Below are positions 55,357 to 64,000 of a stretch of DNA of 64,000 nucleotides, one piece after another. The stretch comes from Archangiaceae bacterium (GTDB lineage: Bacteria > Myxococcota > Myxococcia > Myxococcales > Myxococcaceae). Location: the NCBI GenBank assembly GCA_016714225.1, contig JADJNS010000003.1, positions 620,001 through 684,000 of the forward strand, written 5' to 3'. The position numbers were made by a program, and so were the translations under genes. Each line of letters opens with the position of its first letter. Position 1 is the stretch's first letter. Under the pieces are notes generated by a model. The model ran no database searches. It had not been told where the DNA came from and was given only the letters and a program-made list of their open reading frames with translations.

Positions 55357-58300
55357 TTCGGCGCCTGGTCGAAGGGTCGGTCGACCACGCCGGGCCCGTG
55401 GTGGCGACCGTGCTGGCGCTCGCCGCGCTCGCCGGCTTCTTCGCGGTGCGGCTCGAGCTCGACGCGCTGCCCGACCTGACCAACAACCAGGTGCTGGTGC
55501 TGGCCACGGCCCCGGGCCTCACCCCCGAAGAGATCGAGCGCTTCGTGGCGCGGCCGATCGAGATCGCTGCCGGCGGCGCTCCGGGCCTGGTCGAGCAGCG
55601 CAGCATCGCCCGCTATGGCGTGGCGGCGGTCACCCTGGTCTTCGACGACGGCGTGCCGGTCTACCTCGCGCGGCAGCTGGTCTCGGAGCGCCTGGCGTCG
55701 CTTCAGCTGCCGCGCTCGGTCACCACGGTCGCGCTGGGCCCGGTCAGCGGGGGCCTGGGCGAGATCTTCCACTTCACCGTCAGCTCAGAAGCCCGCTCGC
55801 TCGCCGAGCTGCAAGAGCTGGTGCTGCTGCAGGTCGCGCCGCTGCTCAAGGCGGTGCCGGGGGTGGTCGAGGTCAACTCGTGGGGTGGGGCCGAGCGCAC
55901 CTTCGAGGTGCTGGCCGACCCCGGTCGGCTCTCGCAGCGCGGCCTGTCGCTGCGCGAGCTCGCCGGCGCCCTCGAGGCGACCACCGGCACTGCGGCGGGG
56001 GCAGCGCTGCCCTCGGGCACCGCTCAGGTGCTGCTGCGCGGTCAGGCGCTCCCGCCCGACGAGGCGTCGTTGGCGCGCTCGGTGGTGGCGCGAGAGCGCA
56101 CCGAGAGCGGCACCCCCACCCTCACCCGCGTGGGCGACGTGGCCACGGTGCGCCGCGGCGAGAGCGTTCGCCTGGGGGCGGCGTCGCTCAACGGCCGCGC
56201 CGAGGTGGTGTACGTGATGGTGCAGATGCTGCGGGGCGCGAACGCCCTCGAGGTGGTCGAGCAGCTCCACCGCGCCATGCCCCGGGTGGTCGAGGCGCTG
56301 CCGCGCGACGTGAAGATCGACACCATCTACGACCGCAGCGTGCTGGTGAAGGGCACCCTGCGCACGGTGGCCAAGAACCTGCTCGGGGGGCCTCTTGGTG
56401 GTGGCGGTGCTGTTCTTGCTGCTCGGCAGCCTGCGCGCCGGGCTGCTGGTGGCCTCGGCGATTCCCCTCTCGATGCTGTTCGCGACCGCCGCGATGTCGC
56501 TGTGGGGCGTGCCCGGCAACCTGATGTCGCTGGGCGCGATCGACTTCGGCCTGCTGGTCGACGGCGCGGTCGTGATGGTCGAAGGTGCGATGGCGGCGCT
56601 GGCGGTCGCGGGTCGCGCCCCGGGCGCCGACGCGCGCGCGGTGATTCGCGAGGCGGGCGGCCGGCTCTCGCGCCCGGTGTTCTTCTCGGTACTGATCATC
56701 GTGCTGGTCTACGTGCCGGTGCTCGCGCTCAGCGGCACCGACGGCAAGCTCTTTCGGCCGATGGCGCTCACCGTGGTGCTCGCGCTGGCGGTGGCGCTGT
56801 TGCTGTCGCTCACCTTCGTGCCCGCTGCCACCGCGCTGTTTCTGCGCGCCCGCGACGTGCCCTCCCGGGAGCCCTGGGTGATGCGCCTGGTCGAGCACGT
56901 CTACCCGCCCACCCTGCGCCGCTTCAGCGCTCGGCCGGTGCTGGTCGCGGGGCTCGCCCTGCTCGGGCTGGCGGTGGGCGCGGTGCTGCTCCACCGCACC
57001 GGCACCGAGTTCGCCCCGCAGCTCAACGAGGGTGACCTGGTGGTGCAGACCACCCGCCAGGCCGACATCTCGCTGGCGCAGAGCGTGGTCGAGGCCCAGC
57101 ACTTCGAGCGGGTGCTGCGCGGCGCCGCGCCCGAGGTGACCCAGGTGGTCTCTCGCATCGGGAGCCCGGCGGTGGCCACCGACATCATGGGGCTCGAGCA
57201 GGCCGACGTATTCGTGAGCCTGGTGCCCCGGGCGCAGTGGAGGCCCGGCCTCACGCTCGAGCGGTTGATCGCCGAGCTCAAGGCCGCCCTGCAGCGAGAG
57301 GCGCCCGGCGGAGAGCCCTCGTTTACCCAGCCCATTCAGATGCGCTTCAACGAGCTGCTCGGAGGCTCGGTGACCGACGTGGTGGTCAGCGTCTACGGTG
57401 AAGACCTGGGCGAGCTCGCCGCGACCGCGGCGCAGGTGCGCGAGGTGCTGGCGCGGCAGAGCGGGGCCGAAGACGTGCGGGTGCTGGCGCCGCCCTCGGT
57501 GCCGCTGCTCACCGTGCGGCCGCGCGCGCTCGATGCGGCCAACCTGGGCCTCGACGCCGCCGACGTGCTCGAGACGGTGAGGGTGGCCCGCCAGGGGCAC
57601 GAGGTCGGCGCCACGTGGCACGGCGCGGTGCGCATACCGGTGGTGCTCAAGCAGGCGGGCATCGAGTCGGCGTGGTCGTTCAAAGACACGCCGGTGCCGC
57701 TGCCGGGGGGCGGCGCGGTGCCGCTCTCTCGGGTGGCCGAGGTGTCGGGTGAAGACGCGCCGGGGCAGGTGAACCGGCGCAACGGCGCCCGCCGCCTGAT
57801 GGTCGGCTTCAACGTGCGCGGCGCCGACCTCGGCACGGTGGTCGAGACCGCCCGGGCGGCGGTCGACGCGACGCTGAAGCTCCCCGCCGGGGTGCGCCTC
57901 GAATGGGGCGGCCAGTTCGAGTCGCTGCGCGCCGCCAAGGCCCGGCTGGCGGTGGTGATACCCGCGGTGCTGGCGCTGATCGTGCTGGTGCTGCTCGCAG
58001 CCTTTCGCCGGGTCAGCGCGGTGGTGATCATCTTCAGCCACGTGCCCTTCGCGGCGGTGGGCGGGCTGATCGCCCTGGCGCTGCGGCAGATGCCCGTCTC
58101 GCTGTCGGCGGCGATCGGTTTCATCGCCCTCGCCGGCATCGCGGTGCTCAACGGCGTGGTGCTGCTCTCACGCATCGTCGAGCTCGAGGCCGAGGGCCAT
58201 TCACCGGCCGCCGCCGCCATCGCCGCGGCGCATGCGCGGGTGCGCCCGGTGTTGATGACCGCGCTGGTGGCGGCGCTCGGCTTCGTGCCGATGATGCTGG

Positions 58301-58440
58301 CGCAGGGCCCGGGCGCCGAGGTGCAGCGCCCGCTGGCGACGGTGGTGGTGGGGGGGCTGTTCAGCTCGACCCTGCTCACCTTGATCGTCTTGCCCACCCT
58401 CTACCGGGTCTTCCGGCGTGCGCCGCCGGCCCGCTCGTGA
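55353..58440 (+). pseudogene. Heavy-metal RND efflux pump CzcA-type (frameshift)
   Basis: The intact protein would have about 1,029 residues. The first 345 or so (MIRRLVEGSVDHAGPVVATV to TVAKNLLG) are read in frame 0. At the run of six G (56385-56390) the frame shifts, and from LLVVAVLFLLLGSLRAGLLV the text continues in the next frame to the stop at 58440. Removing one G, or adding two bases, restores the family pattern. The membrane motif DFGLLVDGAVVMVEG keeps the Asp, Asp and Glu used for proton relay in heavy-metal RND pumps. It is part of a five-gene operon with its sensor. The indel is in a homopolymer, so it may be a sequencing error. Confidence 0.88.
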
Positions 58441-58453
58441 GATGGGTTCGCCC

Positions 58454-59128
58454 ATGCGACTGCTGGTCGTGGACGACGAGCCGAAGATGCTGCGCATGCT
58501 GGCCCGCGGGCTGAGCGAAGAGGGCCACCAGGTCGACGTGTGCGACCACGGCCAGGCGGCGCTGCAGCAGGCCCTCGACGTGCCCTACGACGCGGTGGTG
58601 CTCGACTGGGGGCTGCCCGACCTCGACGGGGTCGCGTTGCTGCGCGAGTGGCGCCGGCGCGGCCTCACCGCCCCGGTGCTGCTGCTCACCGCACGGGGCT
58701 CGACCGGAGAAAAGGTCACCGGGCTGCGGGCAGGCGCAGACGACTACCTGGTGAAGCCCTTCGACTTCGACGAGCTGGTGGCGCGCCTCGAGGCGCTGCA
58801 GCGGCGCGCGGGGCCAGGTGAGGCGGCCCTCAAGACGATGGGAGACCTGACCATCAATGCCCGCCGGCGCACCCTGCACCATGCCGGCACCGAGGTCACC
58901 CTGACCGGTCGCGAGCTCGCCCTGCTCGGCGAGCTCATGGCGCGGGGCTCGGACACCGCGACCCGCTCACACCTGCTGTCGAAGGTGTGGGGAGGCGACT
59001 TCGAAGGCACCGGCAACGTGGTCGACGTCTACGTGGGGTACCTGCGCACCAAGCTCGAGCGGGTGGGCTCCCGCCGGGTGAGCATCGAGGCGGTGCGCGG
59101 GGTCGGTTACCGGTTGGTGGTGGAGTGA
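58454..59128 (+). CDS. OmpR-family response regulator
   Basis: The 225-residue protein (ATG 58454; ATG 58442 is four codons longer and closer to the pump stop) has a receiver with DDEP near residue 8, phosphorylated Asp in VVLDWGLPDLDG near residue 52, and Lys in VKPFDFDELV near residue 101. A winged-helix output domain follows from about residue 130 (LTGRELALLGELMARG, GNVVDVYVGYLRTKLERVG, VRGVGYRL). It belongs to the CusR/CzcR type and presumably controls the preceding pump genes. Confidence 0.94.
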   Translation: MRLLVVDDEPKMLRMLARGLSEEGHQVDVCDHGQAALQQALDVPYDAVVLDWGLPDLDGVALLREWRRRGLTAPVLLLTARGSTGEKVTGLRAGADDYLVKPFDFDELVARLEALQRRAGPGEAALKTMGDLTINARRRTLHHAGTEVTLTGRELALLGELMARGSDTATRSHLLSKVWGGDFEGTGNVVDVYVGYLRTKLERVGSRRVSIEAVRGVGYRLVVE

Positions 59129-60480
59129 AGCTCGGCACCCGCCTCTGGCTGTCGGGGGCGCTGCTGCCGAGCGGCGTGCTGTTGGCCGCGCTGCTGGTGG
59201 CGGGGCAGAGCTTTCGCCGCGCGCTCGAGTCTTCGCTCGATCGCGGGCTGTTGGCCCAGGGCGCGGCCGAGTCGGTGTCGCTGTTCGACCGTGAAGACGG
59301 GCCCCACCTGCACATGGCCGAGTCGCCGCTGCTCGAAGAGGTGCGGCCGTTCGGGCCCGCCGCCGAGCTGTTCGACGAGCACGGCCGGCTGGTGGCGCAC
59401 TTTCCCCCGCTGCCGCACCCACCGCAGGGCCTGGCCCCGCCGCCGCTCGAGGGGCCCCCTTCGCAGCTGTTGACCCGCGACACCGAGGCGGGTCGGCAGC
59501 GCGAGCTGATCGTCCGGGTGAAGAACGCCGAGCGGCCTTTCGTGCTGCGCCTCGCCGCGTCGCTGGGGCAGGTCGACGAGAGCGTGCGGGTGTTTCACCT
59601 CACCGCGCTGGCGGTGGTCGCCGCCACCGGGTTGGTGCTGGCGGGCCTGCAGGCGTTGCTGGGGCGGCGGCTGGCGCGTCGGCTCGCCTTTCTCACCGAG
59701 CACCTCGACCGGGTGCGCCGGGGAGATCTGAGCACCCAGCCGCGGCCCGATACCGCGGGTGACGAGGTCGCCGCGCTCCGAGAGGTGCTGGCCGTCACCA
59801 CCACCCAGCTCAAGCGCGCGCGCGAGGTGCACGAGCGGCTGTTGGCCGATGCGGCGCACGAGCTGCGCACCCCGCTGACGTTGATGCGCACCACGCTCGA
59901 CCTGGCGCTGCGGCGCGAGCGTTCGCCCGAGGCGCTGCGTCAGGCGCTCGGCGAGGCGCGCGACGAGGTCGATCGGCTCGCGCGCCTCGCGCAGTCGCTC
60001 CTCGAGATGGCGGCGGCGGGCCGCGGGTGGGACCTGTGCGAGGCCGACCTCTGCGAGGTGCTCGACGAGGCCGCCGAGGCCGCCCGTGCCGAGGGCGAAG
60101 AGCGCGGGGTGCTGATCGCGATACACGCGGTGCGGCCGGCGGTCGCCCGCTTCAGCGCCACCGCGCTTCGGCAGGCGGTCGACAACCTGCTCTCGAATGC
60201 GCTGCGGTTCGCACCGCCGCGCACCACCATCGACCTCTCGGTGTACCCCCACCGCGACGGCTGGCGCGTCTCGGTTCGAGATCGCGGCCCGGGCATACCC
60301 GAGGTCGAGCGCGAGGCGGTGTTCGCGCCTTTTCACCGCGGCGACCCACGGGGAGGGTCGGGCCTGGGGCTGGCGATCGTGAGCGAGGTGATGCGCCAGC
60401 ACCGCGGGCAGGCCCTGGCCCTGGCCCCTGAAGACGGCCCGGGAGCGCTGATCGTGCTCGACCTGCCAGCGGGCAGGTGA
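59125..60480 (+). CDS. Sensor histidine kinase
   Basis: The 451-residue kinase starts at GTG 59125, overlapping the regulator stop (GTGA). It has a first membrane helix, a periplasmic sensor of about 130 residues, a second helix (LTALAVVAATGLVLAGLQAL), a HAMP region, the H-box LLADAAHELRTPLTLMRTTL with the phosphorylated His, then N-box DNLLSNALRFAPP, G1 DRGPGIP and G2 GGSGLGLAIV. The sensor loop has no obvious metal-ligand cluster, unlike CusS, so the sensed signal is open. It pairs with the regulator upstream. Confidence 0.94.
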   Translation: MKLGTRLWLSGALLPSGVLLAALLVAGQSFRRALESSLDRGLLAQGAAESVSLFDREDGPHLHMAESPLLEEVRPFGPAAELFDEHGRLVAHFPPLPHPPQGLAPPPLEGPPSQLLTRDTEAGRQRELIVRVKNAERPFVLRLAASLGQVDESVRVFHLTALAVVAATGLVLAGLQALLGRRLARRLAFLTEHLDRVRRGDLSTQPRPDTAGDEVAALREVLAVTTTQLKRAREVHERLLADAAHELRTPLTLMRTTLDLALRRERSPEALRQALGEARDEVDRLARLAQSLLEMAAAGRGWDLCEADLCEVLDEAAEAARAEGEERGVLIAIHAVRPAVARFSATALRQAVDNLLSNALRFAPPRTTIDLSVYPHRDGWRVSVRDRGPGIPEVEREAVFAPFHRGDPRGGSGLGLAIVSEVMRQHRGQALALAPEDGPGALIVLDLPAGR

Positions 60481-60535
60481 CTTACGATGGGGGGCGTGCA
60501 CTGCCGGTGACAGGAACGTTAGAAAGGACGTCTCC

Positions 60536-61774
60536 ATGAACTTCCCTGCCTTCATCGTCGACGCTGTCCGTACTCCCCGCGGCCGCGGCAAGGCCGGCAA
60601 GGGTGCGCTCTCGAACCTTCACCCGCAAGAGCTGCTGGCGCAGAGCCTTCACGCGCTGCAGAAGAAGTCGGGCCTCGACCCCGAGAAGGTCGACGACGTG
60701 ATCGCCGGTGTGGTGTCGCAGGCGGGCGAGCAGGGCGCCAACCTCGCGCGCAACGCGGTGCTGGCAGCGCGCTGGCCCGACGGTCTGTCGGCGGTGACGC
60801 TCAACCGCTTCTGTGGCTCGGGTCTGCAGGCGGTGAACTTCGCCGCCATGGCGGTCGCCTCGGGCGCGCAAGACCTGGTGGTGGCGGGCGGCGTCGAGAG
60901 CATGTCGCGCGTGCCGATGGGCAGCGACAACGGCGGCATCGACGGCAACAACGAAGAGCTGCGCAAGCGCGTCTTCCAGGTGCCGCAGGGCATCAGCGCC
61001 GATCTCATCGCCACGCTCGAGGGCTTCTCGCGTGAGCAGCTCGACGCGTTCGCGCTGCGCTCGCAGCAGAAGGCCGCCCGCGCGATGGAAGAGGGCCGGT
61101 TCGGCAAGTCACTGTTCGCGGTGAAAGACCCGTCGACCGGCAAGGTGGTGCTCGAGCGCGACGAGAACCCGCGCGCCGACACCACCGCCGAGGGGCTCGC
61201 CAGCTTGAAGCCCGCGTTCGTGCCGATGGGCGAGGCGCAGGTGGGCCCCAACGGCGAGACGTTCGATCAGCTGGCGCTCAAGGTGTACCCGGCCGCGAAG
61301 CAGGTGCAGCACGTGCACACCGCCGGCAACTCGAGCGGCATCGTCGACGGCGCCGCGGTGGTGGCGCTGGCTTCAGAGCGCGGGGTGAAGGCGATGGGCC
61401 TCAAGCCGCGCGCCCGCATTCGCGCGCTGGCCACGCTGGCCACCGAGCCGGTCATCATGCTGACCGCTCCGGCGCCGGTGAGCCTCAAGGCGCTGAAGAT
61501 GGCTGGCATGAAGGCGAGCGACATCGACCTGTGGGAGATCAACGAGGCGTTCGCCGCGGTGGTGCTGCAGACCCAGAAGAAGCTGGGCCTCGACCCCGAG
61601 CGCGTGAACGTCAACGGCGGCGCCATCGCGCTGGGCCACCCGCTCGGCGCCACCGGCGCGATGCTGCTCGGCACCGCGCTCGACGAGCTCGAGCGCACCA
61701 ACAAACAGACCGCGCTCATCACGCTGTGCATCGGAGGCGGGCAGGGCATCGCGACCATCATCGAGAGGGTCTGA
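60536..61774 (+). CDS. Acetyl-CoA acyltransferase (thiolase)
   Basis: Thiolases cleave 3-ketoacyl-CoA in fatty-acid oxidation or condense acetyl-CoA. The 412-residue enzyme has the nucleophile in NRFCGSGLQAV (Cys93), the His motif GHPLGATGAML near residue 365, and the second Cys in CIGGGQG near residue 400. AAAGGAC precedes ATG 60536 by ten bases. It stands alone, 55 bases after the kinase, with no hydratase/dehydrogenase partner in the window. A degradative role (FadA-like) is most likely. Confidence 0.93.
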   Translation: MNFPAFIVDAVRTPRGRGKAGKGALSNLHPQELLAQSLHALQKKSGLDPEKVDDVIAGVVSQAGEQGANLARNAVLAARWPDGLSAVTLNRFCGSGLQAVNFAAMAVASGAQDLVVAGGVESMSRVPMGSDNGGIDGNNEELRKRVFQVPQGISADLIATLEGFSREQLDAFALRSQQKAARAMEEGRFGKSLFAVKDPSTGKVVLERDENPRADTTAEGLASLKPAFVPMGEAQVGPNGETFDQLALKVYPAAKQVQHVHTAGNSSGIVDGAAVVALASERGVKAMGLKPRARIRALATLATEPVIMLTAPAPVSLKALKMAGMKASDIDLWEINEAFAAVVLQTQKKLGLDPERVNVNGGAIALGHPLGATGAMLLGTALDELERTNKQTALITLCIGGGQGIATIIERV

Positions 61775-61798
61775 GCAAAATCGAGCCGTTGCGCGGGT

Positions 61799-61826
61799 GG
61801 AACCGAATCGCCGGTCGGGTGTCTGA
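61799..61826 (+). promoter_or_regulatory. Predicted ECF sigma (RpoE-type) promoter
   Basis: GGAACC (61799-61804) and GTCTGA (61821-61826) are 16 bases apart, a good match to group RpoE/ECF promoters (GGAAC-N16-GTCT). Its -10 element overlaps the ATG at 61826, so the sigma gene should begin at the later ATG 61853. This predicts autoregulation of the sigma gene that follows. Confidence 0.65.
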
Positions 61827-61852
61827 TGTTCTACCCGTGGCGCTCGAGCTCG

Positions 61853-62482
61853 ATGGATGCCGAGGTGTCTGGCGAGCCGGAGCCGGTCGAGCTCGAGGCG
61901 TCAGAGCGGGTGTTGATCTCCCGCCTGCGACGCCGAGACCCGACCGCCTTCGAGCTGTTGGTGAAGCAGCACCAAGACAGGGTGTACGACTTCTGCCTGC
62001 GCATGCTGGCCGACCGCGAAGAGGCGTTCGACGTCACGCAAGAGATCTTCGTCTCGATTCACCAGCACCTCGAGCAGTTCCGCGCCGACGCGAAGATCTC
62101 GACGTGGATCTTTCGAATCTCGCGCAACCACTGCCTCAACCGCCTCAAGTACCTGAAGCGCCGCGGCCGCGGGCGCAGCGAAGAGTACGGCGAGAGCAGC
62201 GAGCAGGCGATCAACGAGTCGGTCGGCGCTCCGGTCACCCCCGACGAGTCGCTCGACGCCGCGCGCACCCGGGCGCTGGTGCACCGCGCCATCGCGCGCC
62301 TCGACGAAGACCAGCGGGTGCTGGTGGTGCTGCGCGACATCGAAGGCCTGGCCTACGAAGAGATCGTCGAAATCACCGAGCTCGCCGAGGGCACCGTGAA
62401 GAGCCGCCTTCACCGCGCGCGAGAGAAGCTCGCGGGAATCATCGCCGAGCTTGAGGCCCGGCCGGCCGACAAGGGAGAATAA
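61853..62482 (+). CDS. ECF-family RNA polymerase sigma factor
   Basis: The 209-residue protein from ATG 61853 (an ATG at 61826 is nine codons longer but overlaps the likely promoter) has region 2 FELLVKQHQDRVYDFCLRML followed by VTQEIFVSIHQHLEQF and STWIFRISRNHCLNRLK. Region 4 is RVLVVLRDIEGLAYEEIVEI followed by GTVKSRLHRAREKL. Only regions 2 and 4 are present, as in ECF sigma factors that respond to envelope stress. The gene is five bases upstream of a small membrane protein that is the likely anti-sigma. Confidence 0.93.
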   Translation: MDAEVSGEPEPVELEASERVLISRLRRRDPTAFELLVKQHQDRVYDFCLRMLADREEAFDVTQEIFVSIHQHLEQFRADAKISTWIFRISRNHCLNRLKYLKRRGRGRSEEYGESSEQAINESVGAPVTPDESLDAARTRALVHRAIARLDEDQRVLVVLRDIEGLAYEEIVEITELAEGTVKSRLHRAREKLAGIIAELEARPADKGE

Positions 62483-62487
62483 AGCAC

Positions 62488-62841
62488 GTGAGCACCGCGC
62501 TGAAGTCCAACGAAGTCGAAGAGCTGTTCGCCGGGGCCGCCGATGGCGCGCTGTCGAGCAGCGACGACGCTCGCCTCAAGCGCGCTCTCGCCGAAGACCC
62601 CGAGCTGAAGGCGCGCTTCGATCGCTACCTGAAGACGCTCTCGCTGCTGAGGGGCGCTCCGAAAGAGAAGGCCCCGCCTGCGCTCGCCTCGGTCATCATG
62701 CGCCGCGTTCGTCGGCGCCGCGGGCTCGAGCGCCGCAACACCGCCCTGCAGCAGGCGATGTACCGTGTGCCGGTCGAGGTCATCATCCCCCTGCTGCTCG
62801 GGGTGATGGTCGCGGCCCTGCTTTTCTTCTCGGCGCCGTAA
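62488..62841 (+). CDS. Putative anti-sigma factor, single-pass membrane protein
   Basis: GTG 62488 gives 117 residues. The cytoplasmic N-terminal half (ELFAGAADGALSSSDDARLK and PELKARFDRYLKTLSLLRG) resembles the ASD helices of ECF anti-sigma factors, followed by a basic patch (RRVRRRRGLERR) and a C-terminal membrane helix (VIIPLLLGVMVAALLFF). Unlike the zinc-binding (ZAS) anti-sigmas, it contains no Cys or His at all. Its place directly after the sigma gene supports the role; no domain match was run. Confidence 0.72.
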   Translation: MSTALKSNEVEELFAGAADGALSSSDDARLKRALAEDPELKARFDRYLKTLSLLRGAPKEKAPPALASVIMRRVRRRRGLERRNTALQQAMYRVPVEVIIPLLLGVMVAALLFFSAP

Positions 62842-62891
62842 AGCCGGTGATTGACGCGGGTCGGGTGGGCTCCTAAAGCCACCAGCCGACC

Positions 62892-64000
62892 ATGTCCGAA
62901 GAAGTGACCAAGCCCGTCCCGCCCGCGGTGAGCAACAAGAAAGCCGGCGGTGCCGCTCCCGCGCAGGACGAGGGCAAGAAGGAGCACGAGCTGTTCGAGC
63001 AGCGCCTCGCCTCGGCGCAGAAGTGGCGCGAGCTGGGCGCCAACCCCTTCGGCAACGGCTTTCGCCCCGAGCACCTGGCGGGTGAGCTGCTCGCGAAGCT
63101 GGCCGACCCGGCGCTCGACGCCGCGCAGGCCCAGCTCGACAAAGCGAACAAGGCGAAAGACCAGGCGGCGATCGCCGCGGCCAAGGCGGTGCTCGACCCG
63201 CTCGTCGCAGCGGCGAACGAGAAGCTCACCGCCGCACCGCAGGCCTGCACCGTGGCCGGCCGCATCGTGGCGCTCAACAGCTTCGGCAAGGCCGCCTTCA
63301 TTCGAGTGCAAGATCGCAGCGGCGCGATTCAGGTTCACGTGAAGAAGGACGCGCTGGGCGACCGCTACGAGCTCTTCAAGCTCTGTGACCTGGGCGACTT
63401 CGTCGGCATCGGCGGCACGCTGTTTCGCTCGAAGACGGGCGAGCTGTCACTGTCGGCGACGCGCTTCGAGCCGCTCACCAAGACCCTGCGCCCGCTCCCC
63501 GGCAAGTTCGGCACCAGCGAAGAGGCGAAGAAGTGGCTCGAGACCAACGTCGGTTCGCTCTCGGACACCGAGGCGCGCTACCGCCAGCGGTACCTCGACA
63601 TGCTCGCGAACCCCGACGTGCGCGAGACCTTCAAGAAGCGCATCAAGCTGGTGCAGTTCATTCGACGCTTCCTCGACGACCGGGGCTACCTCGAGGTCGA
63701 GACGCCGATGATGCACTCGTTGGTGAGCGGCGCCGCGGCGCGCCCGTTCAAGACCCACCACAACACCCTCGACATGCAGCTGTTCATGCGCATCGCGCCC
63801 GAGCTGCACTTGAAGCGCCTGGTGGTGGGCGGCTTCGACCGCGTCTACGAGATCAACCGCAACTTCCGGAACGAAGGCATCAGCACTCGGCACAACCCCG
63901 AGTTCACCATGCTCGAGTTCTACGAGGCCTACGCGACCTACGAAGACCTGATGAACCTCACCGAAGAGATGCTGAGCCAGGCCGCGCAGCACGTGTGCGG
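62892..64000 (+). CDS. lysS: Lysyl-tRNA synthetase, class II (truncated by window end)
   Basis: The 369 codons visible from ATG 62892 encode the N-terminal part of LysRS, which charges tRNA-Lys. The OB-fold begins after a low-complexity leader and NPFGNGFRPEHL, is interrupted by an Ala/Lys-rich helical insert (about residues 75-115) absent in standard LysRS, and resumes at VAGRIVALNSFGKAAFIRVQ. Class II motif 1 is near LEVETPMM and motif 2 is MRIAPELHLKRLVVGG followed by NRNFRNEGISTRHNPEF. Motif 3 lies beyond the window. The frame is unbroken to base 64000. Confidence 0.95.
   Translation, partial: MSEEVTKPVPPAVSNKKAGGAAPAQDEGKKEHELFEQRLASAQKWRELGANPFGNGFRPEHLAGELLAKLADPALDAAQAQLDKANKAKDQAAIAAAKAVLDPLVAAANEKLTAAPQACTVAGRIVALNSFGKAAFIRVQDRSGAIQVHVKKDALGDRYELFKLCDLGDFVGIGGTLFRSKTGELSLSATRFEPLTKTLRPLPGKFGTSEEAKKWLETNVGSLSDTEARYRQRYLDMLANPDVRETFKKRIKLVQFIRRFLDDRGYLEVETPMMHSLVSGAAARPFKTHHNTLDMQLFMRIAPELHLKRLVVGGFDRVYEINRNFRNEGISTRHNPEFTMLEFYEAYATYEDLMNLTEEMLSQAAQHVC

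Overview
The window is a very GC-rich chromosomal segment (roughly two thirds G+C by eye) and looks like a member of the Myxococcota. The reasons are the abundance of Cys-rich and Asp/Ala/Gly-linker lipoproteins, a PilZ protein of the type first defined as a Myxococcus xanthus paralogous domain, two-component and ECF-sigma genes next to housekeeping genes, and the dcw cluster order. The species assignment is inference. No rRNA, tRNA, CRISPR array or insertion sequence was seen, and no stretch longer than about 300 bases lacks a gene.

Layout. 1-6930: end of the division/cell-wall cluster, murG(partial)-murC-murB-ddl-ftsQ-ftsA-ftsZ, with ftsZ carrying an internal deletion and frameshift. 7039-11026: lipoproteins and membrane proteins of unknown role. 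11090-14115: a DUF4159 protein plus a large VWA/glutamine-amidotransferase-like membrane protein (frameshifted). 14246-20847: orphan adenine methyltransferase, acylphosphatase, DUF3052, RNase E/G, PilZ, BrkB and IHF/HU. 20870-30179 (minus strand): a compact non-flagellar type III secretion operon (needle-like protein, sctI, sctJ, unknown, sctQ, a FliO-like gene, sctR-S-T-U-V), preceded by a patatin-like lipase. 31553-36014: PilZ, response regulator, aldo/keto reductase, secreted GH13 enzyme, AraC regulator. 36244-39496: MacB/Lol-type ABC transporter. 39493-46076: a complete Bat (BatA-E plus DUF4381) operon. 46118-53107: RHH-like protein, DUF4105, DUF2079, superoxide dismutase, RF2 with its programmed frameshift, a TPR protein and an L,D-transpeptidase. 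53183-60480: a five-gene heavy-metal efflux and sensor operon (CzcC-B-A type plus response regulator and histidine kinase). 60536-64000: thiolase, ECF sigma with its own probable promoter, membrane anti-sigma candidate, and lysS running off the end.

How the genes work together. The first block makes and deploys peptidoglycan precursors at the septum. The most distinctive block is the type III secretion operon: its export-gate genes lie in the same order as flagellar fliN-O-P-Q-R-flhB-flhA and include a FliO-like gene, which injectisomes normally lack. No secretin, ATPase, SctD or SctL gene lies nearby. The Bat operon is a mutually overlapping set of VWA, TPR and BatD membrane proteins. The metal-efflux operon carries its own two-component sensor.

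Several genes (ftsZ, a small lipoprotein, the VWA protein, czcA, and possibly the prfB 3' end) show indels. Three sit at or beside short homopolymer or dinucleotide runs. Assembly or sequencing error must be excluded before calling these genes broken.
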